Below are positions 9,288 through 19,038 of a DNA stretch of 64,000 bases, in pieces (position 1 is the stretch's first letter; each line of letters opens with the position of its first letter). Origin of the DNA: Streptococcus parasanguinis (lineage in GTDB: Bacteria > Bacillota > Bacilli > Lactobacillales > Streptococcaceae). The translations under genes and the position numbers were made by a program. The stretch is from positions 1 to 64,000 of the forward strand of contig NZ_JAHZPC010000005.1 in assembly GCF_019929185.1 (NCBI RefSeq), in the 5' to 3' direction. The notes beneath the pieces were generated by a model. It was given only the letters and a program-made list of their open reading frames with translations, had not been told where the DNA came from and ran no database searches.

Positions 9288-10877
9288 ATGTATTATTTTG
9301 TACCAGCCTGGTATGGAACGGACCGCATCTGGCAGCAAACAGCTACCCCTTGGTACTGGATGCGAGAATCCATTGAATTTGATGATACCATTAATCAAGT
9401 TCGTATTTTTCAAGAAGCAGAAATGGATCGGATCTTATTGTTGCCTCAATATAGTCCACAACTGCGCTATTTTTTACACCGCCAAGATTTGTTAGAGACA
9501 GATGTCCTTTCGATTTTTGATAAGATCCAACAGGTTCCGTCTGATTTGGCTATGCGCCCAGTTCAGCTTCAGGACATCGAATGGCCGAGTGAGACCACTT
9601 TTTCCTATACTCCCTTTTTGGTGATGGCATTTCGAAAGGGCCACCACCTAGCAAAAATTGATATGGGAGTGGATGGAAACCTTCTCTCTTTGACCCGTTA
9701 TAAGAATGACGAGATCAGCTACATCGAGTACTTAGATGATCGTGGCTTTATCTCTAGTAGAATCTACTACAATGAGGGAAAACCCTATTTCCAAGAGTAT
9801 CTGAGTTTTGATGGGCAATGGGTTTTGAGAGAGATGTTGATCGAAGAGAACCACTCCGTCATGGTTAATGAAGCTTTCTTTCATGCCTTCAAAAAAGAAA
9901 GCTATGCCAATATGGGAGACGTTGTCGCTGAAAAAATGAAGGAGCAGCTAGCAACCTTGGTTCCAGGACGAGATCAGTTGGTTTTGGCAGCTCATCCAGC
10001 AAATTTGGCTTTTTTACAAGATACAGCAAGTAGCGTTAAGAAAGTCTTGTCTTTCTACGGGGATCGCCAGCCCTTGTCTGCCGAAAACTTTGCCCTCTAT
10101 TTTGATATGATTGATGCTCAGCTCTTGATTACAGATAGTGAAAAAACCAAAGAAGCGATTGGGGTCTTTTCTCCTAGCTTGGCTCAGAAGACACACCGGA
10201 TTACCTCTTTTGACTCCCGCCTCCGTTTGGGATCAAGTCAGGAACGCAAGGAATCAAAGATTTACTTTTACGTCAATGAAGCTGAGCTTCCAAGTAAGAG
10301 CCAGCTCAAGAAGGTTCTGGAGGTCTTGGCGCAACATCCTTTATTTGAAGTTGTTTTTGCATTTTACAATGGATCACCGGAGCATGTTAAGGAATTAGAA
10401 GGGCAACTCGAGGAATTGATCGCTAGCGAGCAGGACTTTCATCTGGTTCAATCACCAGCCCAAATGGAAGGACTTGGGGAAAACCAGATCATCGATGAAG
10501 AGTCCGTACAAGACGCACCGGACTACCGTTTTGTAGTTAAGAATTTTTCAAATGAAAATGACATTATTCAAGAATTGGAAAAAACACGCTTGATCGTAGA
10601 TTTAAGCGAGGAACCCAACCTCTATACGCAGATTGCAGGGATCTCTGCTGGAATTCCACAGGTCAACCGCGTCCAGACAGAATATGTCGATCATTTGAAA
10701 AATGGCTATGTCTTATCAAAGGGAGACAAGGAATTAGAGAAGGCAATCACGCACTTCTTATTGGAATTGAAGCCTTGGAACGAAGCCTTGGTCTACTCGA
10801 TCGAAAAAATTCAAGAATACACCGGTCAACGCTTGATCGAGAAATGGGAAGGATGGATGAAAGAACGTCATGGATAA
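9288..10877 (+). CDS. asp1: Accessory Sec protein Asp1 (Gap1)
   Basis: 529 aa, cytoplasmic or membrane-peripheral. Asp1 forms a complex with Asp2 and Asp3 that binds the SRR substrate and SecA2, and is structurally a glycosyltransferase-like fold without known activity. It is recognised by its family N-terminus (MYYFVPAWYG) and by its place between secY2 and asp2. The start has an AGGAG ribosome site 6 nt upstream. It overlaps asp2 by 8 nt, suggesting coupled translation of the complex. Confidence 0.92.
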   Translation: MYYFVPAWYGTDRIWQQTATPWYWMRESIEFDDTINQVRIFQEAEMDRILLLPQYSPQLRYFLHRQDLLETDVLSIFDKIQQVPSDLAMRPVQLQDIEWPSETTFSYTPFLVMAFRKGHHLAKIDMGVDGNLLSLTRYKNDEISYIEYLDDRGFISSRIYYNEGKPYFQEYLSFDGQWVLREMLIEENHSVMVNEAFFHAFKKESYANMGDVVAEKMKEQLATLVPGRDQLVLAAHPANLAFLQDTASSVKKVLSFYGDRQPLSAENFALYFDMIDAQLLITDSEKTKEAIGVFSPSLAQKTHRITSFDSRLRLGSSQERKESKIYFYVNEAELPSKSQLKKVLEVLAQHPLFEVVFAFYNGSPEHVKELEGQLEELIASEQDFHLVQSPAQMEGLGENQIIDEESVQDAPDYRFVVKNFSNENDIIQELEKTRLIVDLSEEPNLYTQIAGISAGIPQVNRVQTEYVDHLKNGYVLSKGDKELEKAITHFLLELKPWNEALVYSIEKIQEYTGQRLIEKWEGWMKERHG

Positions 10878-12414
10878 AAAACTACAAATACCCCATATTC
10901 TCCAAATCGGCTCAAGTAGTTGGCAGGATCAGGTGGAGCTTCCTGCTGGACTAGGCTGGCACTTTTTTCAAGCTACCGCTCTTCCATCGCTCAAAGAATA
11001 TATGGAAGAAGAGGAAATCTCCAAATTCAAAGCCTTGATTCTAGAAAAGCCAGAAGATTTATTAGCTTTAGGAGAAGACCTGGCTTATTTTCAGCCTTAT
11101 ACTGTTTTTTATGATCAAAGCCATGAACTAGAGGCGCCTTCTGACGAATTGGCCCACCTTTTAAGACTCAAGCAAGCAAGACCCTGGGATTTCTCAAATA
11201 AGCATCAATTTCTCTATGTCTTAGAGCGCTTTTTATACGACAATCAATATGGAGATGCCTTTACGGTTCGTGACCTGCGAGTGAGACCGGATTTTGCTGG
11301 CCAGCAAACGGTGCTGGGGCAACATTTTCTGAAGCTAGATGGATCATACGGTGAAGAGTTTACACCGATTGCTCAGTGGGTCTACAACTACGTGTATGAT
11401 GCTAGTCGTCCCATCAATTTTTGGTTGGAATATGAAAAAGATCCAAGCTGTCAGCTGCAATTGCGGATTCAATTTTACCGCTTTGGTGCACTGGGAGAGT
11501 GGGTCAAAGATGCAGTCTTTTCAGAAGAAGAGATGGCACAACCACTAGAATTGGATGGAGCAGAACCTTATTACCTAGCCTTTTCGCTGGAAGCAAAAGG
11601 AGAGGGGACGCTTACGATCGGAGCCCTCCATAAGCGCTTGTCACATGGTCCTTTAGGAGAGATGACCGTAGGAGCTAAGACGCTACGGGACCACAAACGC
11701 CAAGAAATTTTTGCTTATTTCCATCCTGGCGATATGAAGCCACCTTTAAACATTTACTTTTCTGGGTATCGCCCGGCCGAAGGTTTTGAAGGGTTTGGGA
11801 TGATGCGTGCGATGGGGAGTCCCTTTATTCTCTTTTCTGACCCAAGACTGGAAGGTGGATCCTTCTATATGGGCTCAGAAGAATTGGAAAGTCAAATCAC
11901 TGCCTTTATTGATCAGCACTTGGACTTGCTCGGCTTTGAGCCAAAAGATATGAATTTCTCAGGCTTGTCCATGGGGACCTTTGGTGCCCTTTACTATGGT
12001 GCCCTTTATTCTCCTCATGCGATCTTGGTCGGAAAACCTATTGTCAACCTGGGGGATGTCGCTGCCAATCTGAAATTTAAACGTCCAGATGAGTTTGGAA
12101 CATCCCTAGACATGATGCAGTTGATCATTGGTCAAGTGTCGCAAGAAGGGATCGGTCAGCTCAATCAACGCTTCTGGGACCGGTTTGACCAGGCAGATTT
12201 CAAGGATACGATTTTAGCCCTTGCCTATATGAGGGATGATGACTATGACCAGCAGGCTTATCCAGATATTTTAGAGGCCTTGTATGAATTGCCGGTTCGT
12301 ATTATCAGCACTAGCCGTGCCGGTCGACACAATGATGCGAGTGGTCCGATCATTGAGTGGTTTGTGACCCAGTACAAAGAAATCATGGAAAGAGACTTTG
12401 GAAGAAACCAATGA
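10870..12414 (+). CDS. asp2: Accessory Sec protein Asp2 (Gap2), probable GlcNAc O-acetyltransferase
   Basis: 514 aa. Asp2 is needed for SRR export and in S. gordonii also O-acetylates GlcNAc on GspB through an alpha/beta-hydrolase-like Ser-acid-His site. Here the nucleophile elbow GLSMGTFG gives Ser367, and His487 lies in GRHNDAS. The 120-residue spacing equals that reported for S362/H482 of S. gordonii. At the matching acid position the sequence is MRDDDYD, so Asp would replace Glu; that assignment is inference. It overlaps asp1 by 8 nt and asp3 by 4 nt (ATGA). Confidence 0.92.
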   Translation: MDKKLQIPHILQIGSSSWQDQVELPAGLGWHFFQATALPSLKEYMEEEEISKFKALILEKPEDLLALGEDLAYFQPYTVFYDQSHELEAPSDELAHLLRLKQARPWDFSNKHQFLYVLERFLYDNQYGDAFTVRDLRVRPDFAGQQTVLGQHFLKLDGSYGEEFTPIAQWVYNYVYDASRPINFWLEYEKDPSCQLQLRIQFYRFGALGEWVKDAVFSEEEMAQPLELDGAEPYYLAFSLEAKGEGTLTIGALHKRLSHGPLGEMTVGAKTLRDHKRQEIFAYFHPGDMKPPLNIYFSGYRPAEGFEGFGMMRAMGSPFILFSDPRLEGGSFYMGSEELESQITAFIDQHLDLLGFEPKDMNFSGLSMGTFGALYYGALYSPHAILVGKPIVNLGDVAANLKFKRPDEFGTSLDMMQLIIGQVSQEGIGQLNQRFWDRFDQADFKDTILALAYMRDDDYDQQAYPDILEALYELPVRIISTSRAGRHNDASGPIIEWFVTQYKEIMERDFGRNQ

Positions 12415-12881
12415 TAAAAATAAAAGAAAATGAAAGCAGACGAATCTACTGGGGCGATACCGTTCTAGCAGATTATCTTTGGGGGTCGACCATTCAAGCG
12501 ACTGACCAAGGAAGCGTTCAGTTTCAGAACCCCCTCATGCCATCTGGTCAAGTGCTGAAAACTTGGCATTCGCAGACAAATTTTGGCGCAACTCGTCAAA
12601 TTCCTAGTCTGCCCCTGCTCAAAAGAGAGCAAGATTATGAACTGGTTATCACGATGGAAGCGACTCCTGCTCATACCGTTATGGTAGAAATCGTCTTCAA
12701 AGATCGCTTTGGAGAGGTCGTTGGCCGTCGAGTAACCGCAGAAGGTCGCTTGCCGTTTATCTATCCAGATCAAGCATACGCCTATGAAGTACGCTTGCTC
12801 AGTGCAGGTTTGCAAGAGTTTACCTTCCACTATTTCACGATTCAACCAATATCGTCTGAGGGAGCAGAAGTTCTCGAATAG
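12411..12881 (+). CDS. asp3: Accessory Sec protein Asp3 (Gap3)
   Basis: 156 aa, a predicted beta-sandwich protein with a carbohydrate-binding-module-like fold in this family. It is the third member of the Asp1-2-3 complex and binds unglycosylated Ser-rich repeat. The ATG at 12411 overlaps the asp2 stop in an ATGA junction, which decides the start over an earlier in-frame codon inside asp2. It is followed 31 nt later by secA2. Confidence 0.9.
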   Translation: MIKIKENESRRIYWGDTVLADYLWGSTIQATDQGSVQFQNPLMPSGQVLKTWHSQTNFGATRQIPSLPLLKREQDYELVITMEATPAHTVMVEIVFKDRFGEVVGRRVTAEGRLPFIYPDQAYAYEVRLLSAGLQEFTFHYFTIQPISSEGAEVLE

Positions 12882-12912
12882 ACGAACATCACTGCAAAAA
12901 AAGAGGATTACA

Positions 12913-15291
12913 TTGGATTACGTTAAATTAAGAAACATCAAAAAAATCTTAAAAGAAGTCAATAGCTGGAAGGATGACATGGCCCGCTTGACGGATCGAC
13001 AACTACAGGAGAAGACTGTGGAATTTCGGGAACGTCTAGCTAAGGGTGAGACCTTGGATGATCTCTTGCCGGAAGCATTTGCGGTTGCGCGGGAAGCTGA
13101 TAAACGGGTCTTGGGCATGTTTCCTTATGACGTGCAAGTCATGGGAGGGATTGTCCTCCACCAAGGTAATGTCGCTGAAATGAATACCGGTGAAGGAAAA
13201 ACCTTGACGGCAACTATGCCGGTTTATCTCAATGCCTTAGAGGGCAAAGGGGTCATGGTTATTACGACCAATACCTATCTGGCAACTCGGGATGCAGAAG
13301 AGATGGGACAGGTCTACCGCTTTTTGGGCTTGACTGTTGGAGTTCCCTTGAAACAATCAGAAGACGAAGAATTAGATCCAGAAGTCAAACGGGAGATTTA
13401 CCGGTCAGATGTTATTTATACGACCAATACTAGTCTGGGATTTGACTATTTAACAGAGAACTTGACGGCTTCGGCAGATGGTCAGTTTTTGGCAGACTTC
13501 AATTACGCCATTGTCGATGAGATTGATTCGGTGCTTCTAGATAGTGCTCAGACTCCCTTGATTATTTCTGGTTCTCCTCGGGTTCAATCTAACCTATATG
13601 GGATTATTGATACCCTGATCCAAACCTTCAAAGAAGGGGAAGACTTCAAGTTTGATGAAGAAAAGAAACGGGTTTGGTTGACTCGAAAAGGAGCTCATGC
13701 AGCAGAAGCCTTTCTAGCCATTCCCAACCTCTATGATCCCCAATACCGTGATTTGGTCCGCCATATAAGCCTAGCCCTGCAGGCCAATAAAAACTTTATT
13801 AAGGATAAGGACTATGTCATCCACCCCAATGTCGAAGGGCAACCGGAGATTGTCTTACTAGACCAGACGACGGGGCGCTTGATGGAAATGACCCGTTTGC
13901 AAGGAGGACTCCACCAGGCGATTGAAGCTAAAGAGGGTCTCAAGCTCACCCAAGAAACACGGGCCATGGCTTCTATTACCTACCAAAACCTCTTTAAGAT
14001 GTTTCGGAAGTTGGGAGGCATGACCGGGACTGGGAAGGTCGCTGAGGCAGAGTTTCTTGATACCTATGCCATGTCAGTGATCAAGATCCCAACCAATCGC
14101 AAGAAGATCCGCAAGGATTTGCCGGATGAAATCTATCAGACCTTGCCGGAAAAAATCGTGGCTTCCCTGGATTATGTGAAGAAGGTCCACGAAAAGGGCA
14201 ATCCGATTCTGGTCTTTGCCGGATCCGTTGAGATGTCGATTCTTTATTCGAATCTTCTCTTGCGTGAAGGAATTCCACACAATCTTCTCAATGCCAACAA
14301 TGCTCCTCGAGAGGCCCAGATCATTAAGGAGTCTGGCCGAAAAGGTGCCGTGACAGTTGCGACCTCAATGGCCGGTCGGGGAACCGATATCAAGTTGGGA
14401 CCTGGAGTAGCTGAGTTAGGAGGTTTAGTAGTTGTAGGGACTGAGCGGATGATGAACCAGCGGATTGACCTTCAAATTCGTGGACGTTCAGGTCGCCAAG
14501 GAGATCCCGGTTTGACCAAGTTCTTTGTCTCTTTGGAAGACGATTTGATGAAAAACTGGGGACCAGACTGGATCCAGGATACCTATCAAGACTATGATGT
14601 AGATGAGCGGATTGGTTCAGCCAAAGCTCTGACCAAGCGCAAGTATAGAAACTTGGTGGAACGGGCCCAAAATGCTAGTGAAAGTTCTGGTCAAGCCAGT
14701 CGTCGGATGACGCTAGAATTTGCGGAAAGCATGAACATTCAGCGTGCCATCGTCTACGAAGAGCGCGACCACTTGATCAAACAAGAAGGACGTTTGGATG
14801 ATATCGTTGAAAAAGTGCTTCGTTCCGTTTTTTCAAGCGTAGTCCATAAAAAAGAATACAAGGAACCGGTAGCTTTTTATCGCTATATGTTAGACAATGT
14901 TAGCTACCAAGTAGATCCGGAAAAGGCCCACCAAACCTTCCGTAGCAAGAAAACCAAAGAGAATTTCTTGTGGGAGATTGCTAAAAGTGAGTTAGAAGCT
15001 AAGTATGAGATCTTAGGCACCGATGAGGTGATCGCCCAATTTCAGCGCATGGCCATCCTAAAAGCTATCGATGAAAACTGGGTCGAGCAGGTAGACTATC
15101 TGCAACAATTGCGCATGGCGCTCTCTGGTCAGTACACCAGTCAGAAAAACCCTTTGGTAGAATTTTTCCAAGAAGCCTACCAATCCTTTGAACGAATGAA
15201 AGAGGCGGCCAAAGAACAAATGGTCCGCAATCTCTTACTAAGTCGAGTAGAAATCAATAAAAAAGGGGAAATTGTCTTGCATTTCCCATAA
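12913..15291 (+). CDS. secA2: Accessory Sec ATPase SecA2
   Basis: 792 aa from a TTG start at 12913, chosen because AAAGAGGA lies 6-7 nt upstream and because SecA2 of this family is about 793 aa. A start further upstream would run into asp3. Motor motifs are visible: Walker [24 protein letters not shown] as the Walker B/DEAD-like motif, and the second nucleotide-binding fold [12 protein letters not shown]. Helix [10 protein letters not shown] follows. The C-terminal SecB/zinc tail of SecA1 is absent, as in other SecA2. It drives export of the glycosylated SRR adhesins together with Asp1-3. Confidence 0.95.
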   Translation: MDYVKLRNIKKILKEVNSWKDDMARLTDRQLQEKTVEFRERLAKGETLDDLLPEAFAVAREADKRVLGMFPYDVQVMGGIVLHQGNVAEMNTGEGKTLTATMPVYLNALEGKGVMVITTNTYLATRDAEEMGQVYRFLGLTVGVPLKQSEDEELDPEVKREIYRSDVIYTTNTSLGFDYLTENLTASADGQFLADFNYAIVDEIDSVLLDSAQTPLIISGSPRVQSNLYGIIDTLIQTFKEGEDFKFDEEKKRVWLTRKGAHAAEAFLAIPNLYDPQYRDLVRHISLALQANKNFIKDKDYVIHPNVEGQPEIVLLDQTTGRLMEMTRLQGGLHQAIEAKEGLKLTQETRAMASITYQNLFKMFRKLGGMTGTGKVAEAEFLDTYAMSVIKIPTNRKKIRKDLPDEIYQTLPEKIVASLDYVKKVHEKGNPILVFAGSVEMSILYSNLLLREGIPHNLLNANNAPREAQIIKESGRKGAVTVATSMAGRGTDIKLGPGVAELGGLVVVGTERMMNQRIDLQIRGRSGRQGDPGLTKFFVSLEDDLMKNWGPDWIQDTYQDYDVDERIGSAKALTKRKYRNLVERAQNASESSGQASRRMTLEFAESMNIQRAIVYEERDHLIKQEGRLDDIVEKVLRSVFSSVVHKKEYKEPVAFYRYMLDNVSYQVDPEKAHQTFRSKKTKENFLWEIAKSELEAKYEILGTDEVIAQFQRMAILKAIDENWVEQVDYLQQLRMALSGQYTSQKNPLVEFFQEAYQSFERMKEAAKEQMVRNLLLSRVEINKKGEIVLHFP

Positions 15292-15302
15292 AAGAGGACA
15301 TT

Positions 15303-16817
15303 ATGACAGTATACAATATCAACCTTGGAATCGGTTGGGCCAGCAGTGGTGTTGAGTATGCCCAGGCCTACCGTGCCCAGTTGTTACGCAATATCCATCA
15401 ACCAGCCAAGTTTGTTTTTATGGATATGATCTTAGCCGATAATATCCAGCATTTAACAGAAAATATCGGTTTTAAAAATGATGAAATCATCTGGCTCTAT
15501 AGCCATTTTACAGATATAAAAATTGCGCCAACGACCTATACCATTGATCAGGTCTTATCAGGTTTTGCCGGAAAACCGACTCGGGAAGAAGTCGACGGCA
15601 AGATCAAGCGCTTCTTTTATGAGGACCAGGACAATTTTTTGACCTGCTACCTGCGCGAAGAAAACAGTCCTTATGTCGAACGCTGCGAGTACGTGTCTAG
15701 AGGGATTTTGGTGAGAAAGGATTATTTCTCCTATACCCGCTATTGTACCGAGTATTTCATTCCTAAGAACAACCAAGCCAACTTGATTGAGCGCCGCTTT
15801 TACAATGAAGACGGGACAGTTGCCTACAGCATGCAGATGGCGGATGGCCGCGAAATCTATCGTTTCCCAGATCGCTATCTGGTTGGTCGCCAAGAATTGA
15901 TCCGCTACTTCATGCAGACCCTTCAATTGACCAAACAAGATCTGGTGATTTTGGATCGGGAAACCAATATTGGTCAGCCTATCTTTGAAGAAGCGCAAAA
16001 AGCCCGTCTGGGTGTGGTCGTCCATGCCGAGCACTTCAGTGCCAATAATGTCGATGATCAGTATATCCTGTGGAATAACTACTACGAGTACCAATTTACC
16101 AATGCAGACAAGGTGGACTTCTTTATTGTTGCGACTGATCGCCAAAAAGAAATCTTGGCCGAGCAGTTTGCTAAATACACCAACCATCAGCCAGCTATCT
16201 ATACCATTCCAGTTGGGAGTCTTGCAAGCTTGCCACAAAACGAAAATCGCACTCCATTTTCTATGATTACTGCCTCTCGTTTGGCGACAGAAAAGCATAT
16301 TGACTGGTTGGTGCGAGCAGTGGTTCGCGCCAAAAAAGAATTGCCAGAACTGTCTTTTGACATCTATGGAAAAGGTGGAGAAGAAGGCAAGTTGCGTTCT
16401 CTAATTGATGAATTGGGGGCGGCAGACTATATCCATCTCAAAGGGCATGCCAATCTAGAGGAAATTTACAAGAATTATGAGGTTTACCTGTCCGCGTCGA
16501 CCAGTGAAGGCTTTGGGTTGACCTTGATGGAGGCGATCGGTTCTGGTCTTCCGATAATCGGTTTTGACGTTCCTTATGGCAACCAGACCTTTGTTACAGA
16601 AGGTAAAAACGGCTATCTCATTCCGCCTTCAGCAGATCAAGTGGTCGACCAGATTGCTGCTGCCTTTGCGGAAAAAATGATCCAGCTATACAAAAAGGAT
16701 GATCTAGCCAGCATGCGTCAAGCATCTTATGCGCGTGCAGAAGACTTTTTGACCAGCCGAGTAGAAGAAGCTTGGGCACAATTGATAGAAGAGGTGACAC
16801 ATGCTGAACGTATTTGA
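15303..16817 (+). CDS. gtfA: SRR O-GlcNAc transferase catalytic subunit GtfA (Gtf1)
   Basis: 504 aa GT-B (GT4-type) enzyme. With GtfB it attaches the first GlcNAc to Ser/Thr of the adhesin repeats in the cytoplasm. Seen in order are an inserted beta-rich acceptor-binding domain (~80-210), then the C-terminal Rossmann half with ASTSEGFGLTLMEAIGSG, which holds the E-x7-E donor-site signature of retaining GT4 enzymes. RBS AAGAGGA is at 15291-15298. It overlaps gtfB by 17 nt, consistent with the obligate heterocomplex. Confidence 0.93.
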   Translation: MTVYNINLGIGWASSGVEYAQAYRAQLLRNIHQPAKFVFMDMILADNIQHLTENIGFKNDEIIWLYSHFTDIKIAPTTYTIDQVLSGFAGKPTREEVDGKIKRFFYEDQDNFLTCYLREENSPYVERCEYVSRGILVRKDYFSYTRYCTEYFIPKNNQANLIERRFYNEDGTVAYSMQMADGREIYRFPDRYLVGRQELIRYFMQTLQLTKQDLVILDRETNIGQPIFEEAQKARLGVVVHAEHFSANNVDDQYILWNNYYEYQFTNADKVDFFIVATDRQKEILAEQFAKYTNHQPAIYTIPVGSLASLPQNENRTPFSMITASRLATEKHIDWLVRAVVRAKKELPELSFDIYGKGGEEGKLRSLIDELGAADYIHLKGHANLEEIYKNYEVYLSASTSEGFGLTLMEAIGSGLPIIGFDVPYGNQTFVTEGKNGYLIPPSADQVVDQIAAAFAEKMIQLYKKDDLASMRQASYARAEDFLTSRVEEAWAQLIEEVTHAERI

Positions 16818-18156
16818 TAGTTATTCTCGTGAAAGCCAAGACCTGCTCCACTCCATGAAAGAGTCTGGCTTTGACCATCCGACCGTTGTTTTGGAGCCAA
16901 ACGGTTTCTTACCAGACGGTGTCGAGTCTCCCTTTATTTATTTCTTAGGACAAGCAAAAGGGGAGAAGCGCGGTCGCTACTTTAATGAAGTTCCAGTGCC
17001 TGATTTCTGGGAAGTTTCTGGGGATAACAGTTCGGGAAAAGTGACCTACTATGGTCAGGAAAAAGCTCGGATTGTGTACCATGCTGCTTCCTATAAACGC
17101 ATCGTCGAGCGCTTAGAGTGGTTAGATGATAAGGGACAAGTGGTCATGGTTGAGCACTATGACCAATACGGTCGTAAGATTGCTGTAACGACTTGTGGCG
17201 ATCAGGGACAGTATTTGGTGACTACTTACTTTGAAGGGGATACCGAGCGCTTGACAGAAAATCACCAAACAGGGGATTTGATCTTGACCTTGGACCATCA
17301 ACCTATGCGGATTTTCAAGAATCGCTTAGATTACTTTGTCTTTTATCTAGAGTATCGTGGTTTTGATTTAGATGGTTTGGTCTACAATACGCTGGCTACC
17401 TCCTTTAGCATTAGTCTCCAGTTGGGCAATAAAGGCATCAAAGGACGCGACGTCTTGGTGTGGCAAGAGCCTCTTCACGACAGCCTTCCGGGCAACATGC
17501 AGTTGATTCTAAAGAGCCCAGAAATCCGGACCAAGAAGATCTTGATTCCGCAAAACGCGACCTATCATCGTGCTTTGCAGTTGACCTCGCAAGATCAGCA
17601 TAGCTATTTCGGTCCCCTTGGCTACCTGTATGATTTCAAGGTGAAAGACGATATCCGTAAAGACGCCTTTGTCTTGACCAATTCGGATCAGATCGAAGCC
17701 TTGACCTACCTAGTAGAGAACTTGCCGAATGTGACCTTCCGTGTAGCAGCTTTGACGGAGATGTCTGCCAGCCTCTTGTCTATGGTCCGCTATCCAAATG
17801 TGGTCTTGTACCAAAATATCAGTCAAGAGCGGATCAAAGAGTTGCTTAAGGTCTCTAGTATTTATCTGGATATCAACCACTATGCAGAGGTGCAAGGCAT
17901 TGTTCGCAAGGCCTTCGAACACCAGCAAGTCATCCTTGCCTTTAGCCATACTTTGCATGACCGCCACTTCCTCGCACAAGCCAATATCTTTGATCAAGGA
18001 AAAGAAGCAGATATGGTGGCCCGTATCCAGGAAATCTACCAATCTGTGGATAACTACAGAGAAGCCGTCGCGCAACAAATTGCCCAATCAAGTAGCGTTG
18101 AGCCAGCTGTTTTCCAAGCTCGCTTGCAAGAAGGGATAGGTGGACACAGTGAGTGA
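16801..18156 (+). CDS. gtfB: SRR O-GlcNAc transferase chaperone/substrate-binding subunit GtfB (Gtf2)
   Basis: 451 aa. It has the same architecture as GtfA but lacks the E-x7-E donor signature, as expected for the non-catalytic partner that stabilises GtfA and holds the acceptor polypeptide. It starts inside gtfA (17-nt overlap, RBS AGAAGAGG within gtfA), and its end overlaps asp4. The acceptor-binding segment is visible as the beta-rich stretch around residues 70-180 (YGQEKARIVYH, EHYDQYGRKIAV). Confidence 0.92.
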   Translation: MLNVFDSYSRESQDLLHSMKESGFDHPTVVLEPNGFLPDGVESPFIYFLGQAKGEKRGRYFNEVPVPDFWEVSGDNSSGKVTYYGQEKARIVYHAASYKRIVERLEWLDDKGQVVMVEHYDQYGRKIAVTTCGDQGQYLVTTYFEGDTERLTENHQTGDLILTLDHQPMRIFKNRLDYFVFYLEYRGFDLDGLVYNTLATSFSISLQLGNKGIKGRDVLVWQEPLHDSLPGNMQLILKSPEIRTKKILIPQNATYHRALQLTSQDQHSYFGPLGYLYDFKVKDDIRKDAFVLTNSDQIEALTYLVENLPNVTFRVAALTEMSASLLSMVRYPNVVLYQNISQERIKELLKVSSIYLDINHYAEVQGIVRKAFEHQQVILAFSHTLHDRHFLAQANIFDQGKEADMVARIQEIYQSVDNYREAVAQQIAQSSSVEPAVFQARLQEGIGGHSE

Positions 18157-18340
18157 TCGTAAGAAAGATTTATTTTACAAAGAAGTAGAAGGACGAATGG
18201 AGTCTCTCAAACGCCGTCCTGCCGAAAAAGAAAAGACGACACGTTCTGAAAAGATCAATGTCACTTTTAATGTGATCATTGGTTTGGTGATTTTGTTGGG
18301 AGTTATTTTTACCCTCTTCAGAGTGTTAGGAGGATCCTAA
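18149..18340 (+). CDS. asp4: Accessory Sec protein Asp4 (SecE-like)
   Basis: 63 aa from GTG 18149 (MSDRKKDLFYKEV), with AGGTGG 6-9 nt upstream. Another in-frame GTG at 18140 would add three residues. A charged cytoplasmic N-half (KRRPAEKEKTTRSEK) is followed by one hydrophobic segment (~38-58), the layout of SecE-like Asp4, which stabilises the SecY2 channel. It overlaps the gtfB stop by 8 nt and is 1 nt from asp5. Confidence 0.87.
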   Translation: MSDRKKDLFYKEVEGRMESLKRRPAEKEKTTRSEKINVTFNVIIGLVILLGVIFTLFRVLGGS

Positions 18341-18341
18341 G

Positions 18342-18566
18342 ATGGAAATGGTATTTGCAATCGGGATCTCGATCTTATCCCTTGCTCTTGTGGTTCTGAT
18401 CACCCTGCAGCCTCGCCAACAACAATCGCTTTCAACAGATGCGACCAGTAACCTAGGAAAGCCAAGTTACTGGCGGTCTCACCGTGGACTCAAGTTAGCG
18501 ACCCTTGTTGTTAGTATCGTCTTTCTCCTATCCTTATTTCTTTATATGATGGTCGTACAGGCCTAG
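18342..18566 (+). CDS. asp5: Accessory Sec protein Asp5 (SecG-like)
   Basis: 74 aa with two hydrophobic segments (~3-22 and ~51-72) joined by a polar loop with QPRQQQSLSTDAT, the SecG topology. It is the last gene of the accessory Sec operon, starting 1 nt after asp4 with AGGAGG inside the asp4 end. In S. gordonii Asp4 and Asp5 are needed for GspB export. Confidence 0.86.
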   Translation: MEMVFAIGISILSLALVVLITLQPRQQQSLSTDATSNLGKPSYWRSHRGLKLATLVVSIVFLLSLFLYMMVVQA

Positions 18567-18588
18567 TGTCTAATAGAATGGATAAAAA

Positions 18589-18613
18589 GAAGTTGGTATT
18601 CTCCAACTTCTTT
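18589..18613 (+). terminator. Terminator hairpin of the accessory Sec operon (left partner)
   Basis: Stem GAAGTTGG/CCAACTTC with loop TATTCT and only TTT before C. The same stem with a different loop recurs at 22672-22691, on the far side of the repeat plus transposon. Confidence 0.8.
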
Positions 18614-18637
18614 CAAATTGTAGATAGAGTCATCTTA

Positions 18638-18775
18638 GAAACTTTCCTTAGGTGAGTACGGACGTCAGCGAACTTCGAGGAAGTTCCATGACTAATTATT
18701 GAGCCTAAGGTCTCAATAATCCCGAGTGCCTGAAACATAATTATTTCAGGCACTTATCTCACGGCGGAAAGTTTC
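18638..18775 (+). repeat. Repeat family A, copy 1: 138-bp cloverleaf element
   Basis: Closed by a perfect 10-bp inverted repeat GAAACTTTCC/GGAAAGTTTC. Inside are GTGAG/CTCAC and three hairpins: GAACTTC-GAG-GAAGTTC (extended by GTCA/TGAC), ATTATTGAG-N8-CTCAATAAT and AGTGCCTGAAA-N8-TTTCAGGCACT. It is nearly identical to 56812-56948. Homology continues on the left back to the terminator (TTTCARATTG). The whole unit between terminator hairpins is about 264 bp once the transposon is removed. Confidence 0.85.
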
Positions 18776-18814
18776 AGTAGATGTCTAAGTGAGCCTAATA
18801 GTTGATATCTTTTT

Positions 18815-18822
18815 AATTTTTT
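18815..18822. repeat. Left 8-bp target site duplication (AATTTTTT)
   Basis: AATTTTTT immediately precedes the left inverted repeat. The identical octamer follows the right inverted repeat at 22612-22619. Eight bp is the usual ISL3 target duplication. Confidence 0.9.
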
Positions 18823-18848
18823 GGGTCTTCGGAATATATAGTGGAATT
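18823..18848 (+). repeat. Left terminal inverted repeat of ISL3-mer element
   Basis: GGGTCTTCGGAATATATAGT, continuing GGAA, pairs with the reverse complement of the right end at 20 of 24 positions. Confidence 0.88.
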
Positions 18849-18884
18849 ACTTTCTTAATAGTTTAAAAACAACTGGTGTTTAAA

Positions 18885-18900
18885 TCGGATTTTCTGGTGG
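18885..18900 (+). repeat. Internal copy of the right-end inverted repeat
   Basis: TCGGATTTTCTGGTGG matches the inward-read right end (TCGGATTTTATGGTGG) at 15 of 16 bases, better than the outer left end does. It could be a relic left end or a subterminal transposase site. Confidence 0.6.
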
Positions 18901-18929
18901 GATGTTAGGATAATCAATAGTATTATATA

Positions 18930-18962
18930 AAAGTATCAATCACATACGAGTGATACTTTGGG
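18930..18962 (+). terminator. Hairpin upstream of the mer promoter
   Basis: AAAGTATCA and TGATACTTT form a 9-bp stem with a 12-nt loop, just before the mer promoter and inside the element. There is no T-run, so it may insulate the cargo from outside transcription or be structural only. Confidence 0.4.
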
Positions 18963-18987
18963 AAAAAAATAAAATAGTCCAATTTAC

Positions 18988-19019
18988 TTGACCGTGTACT
19001 ATGGTACATGGTTTATAAT
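18988..19019 (+). promoter_or_regulatory. mer promoter with 20-bp spacer and MerR operator
   Basis: -35 TTGACC (18988-18993), -10 TATAAT (19014-19019), spacer 20 bp. The over-long spacer is typical of MerR-twisted promoters. It is centred on the dyad TGTAC-TATG-GTACA (18995-19008), the expected MerR binding site. It drives merR and merA together. Confidence 0.88.
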
Positions 19020-19038
19020 ATTCAGGGGGTGAAATAAG

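Noticed and set aside
15558..16298. 246-codon antisense frame inside gtfA
   Set aside because: Shadow of a strongly conserved glycosyltransferase; composition and lack of start signals argue against a gene.
18611..18822. Group IIC intron, which also inserts next to terminators
   Set aside because: No GTGYG 5' end, no domain V hairpin and no maturase; the unit is only about 263 bp.
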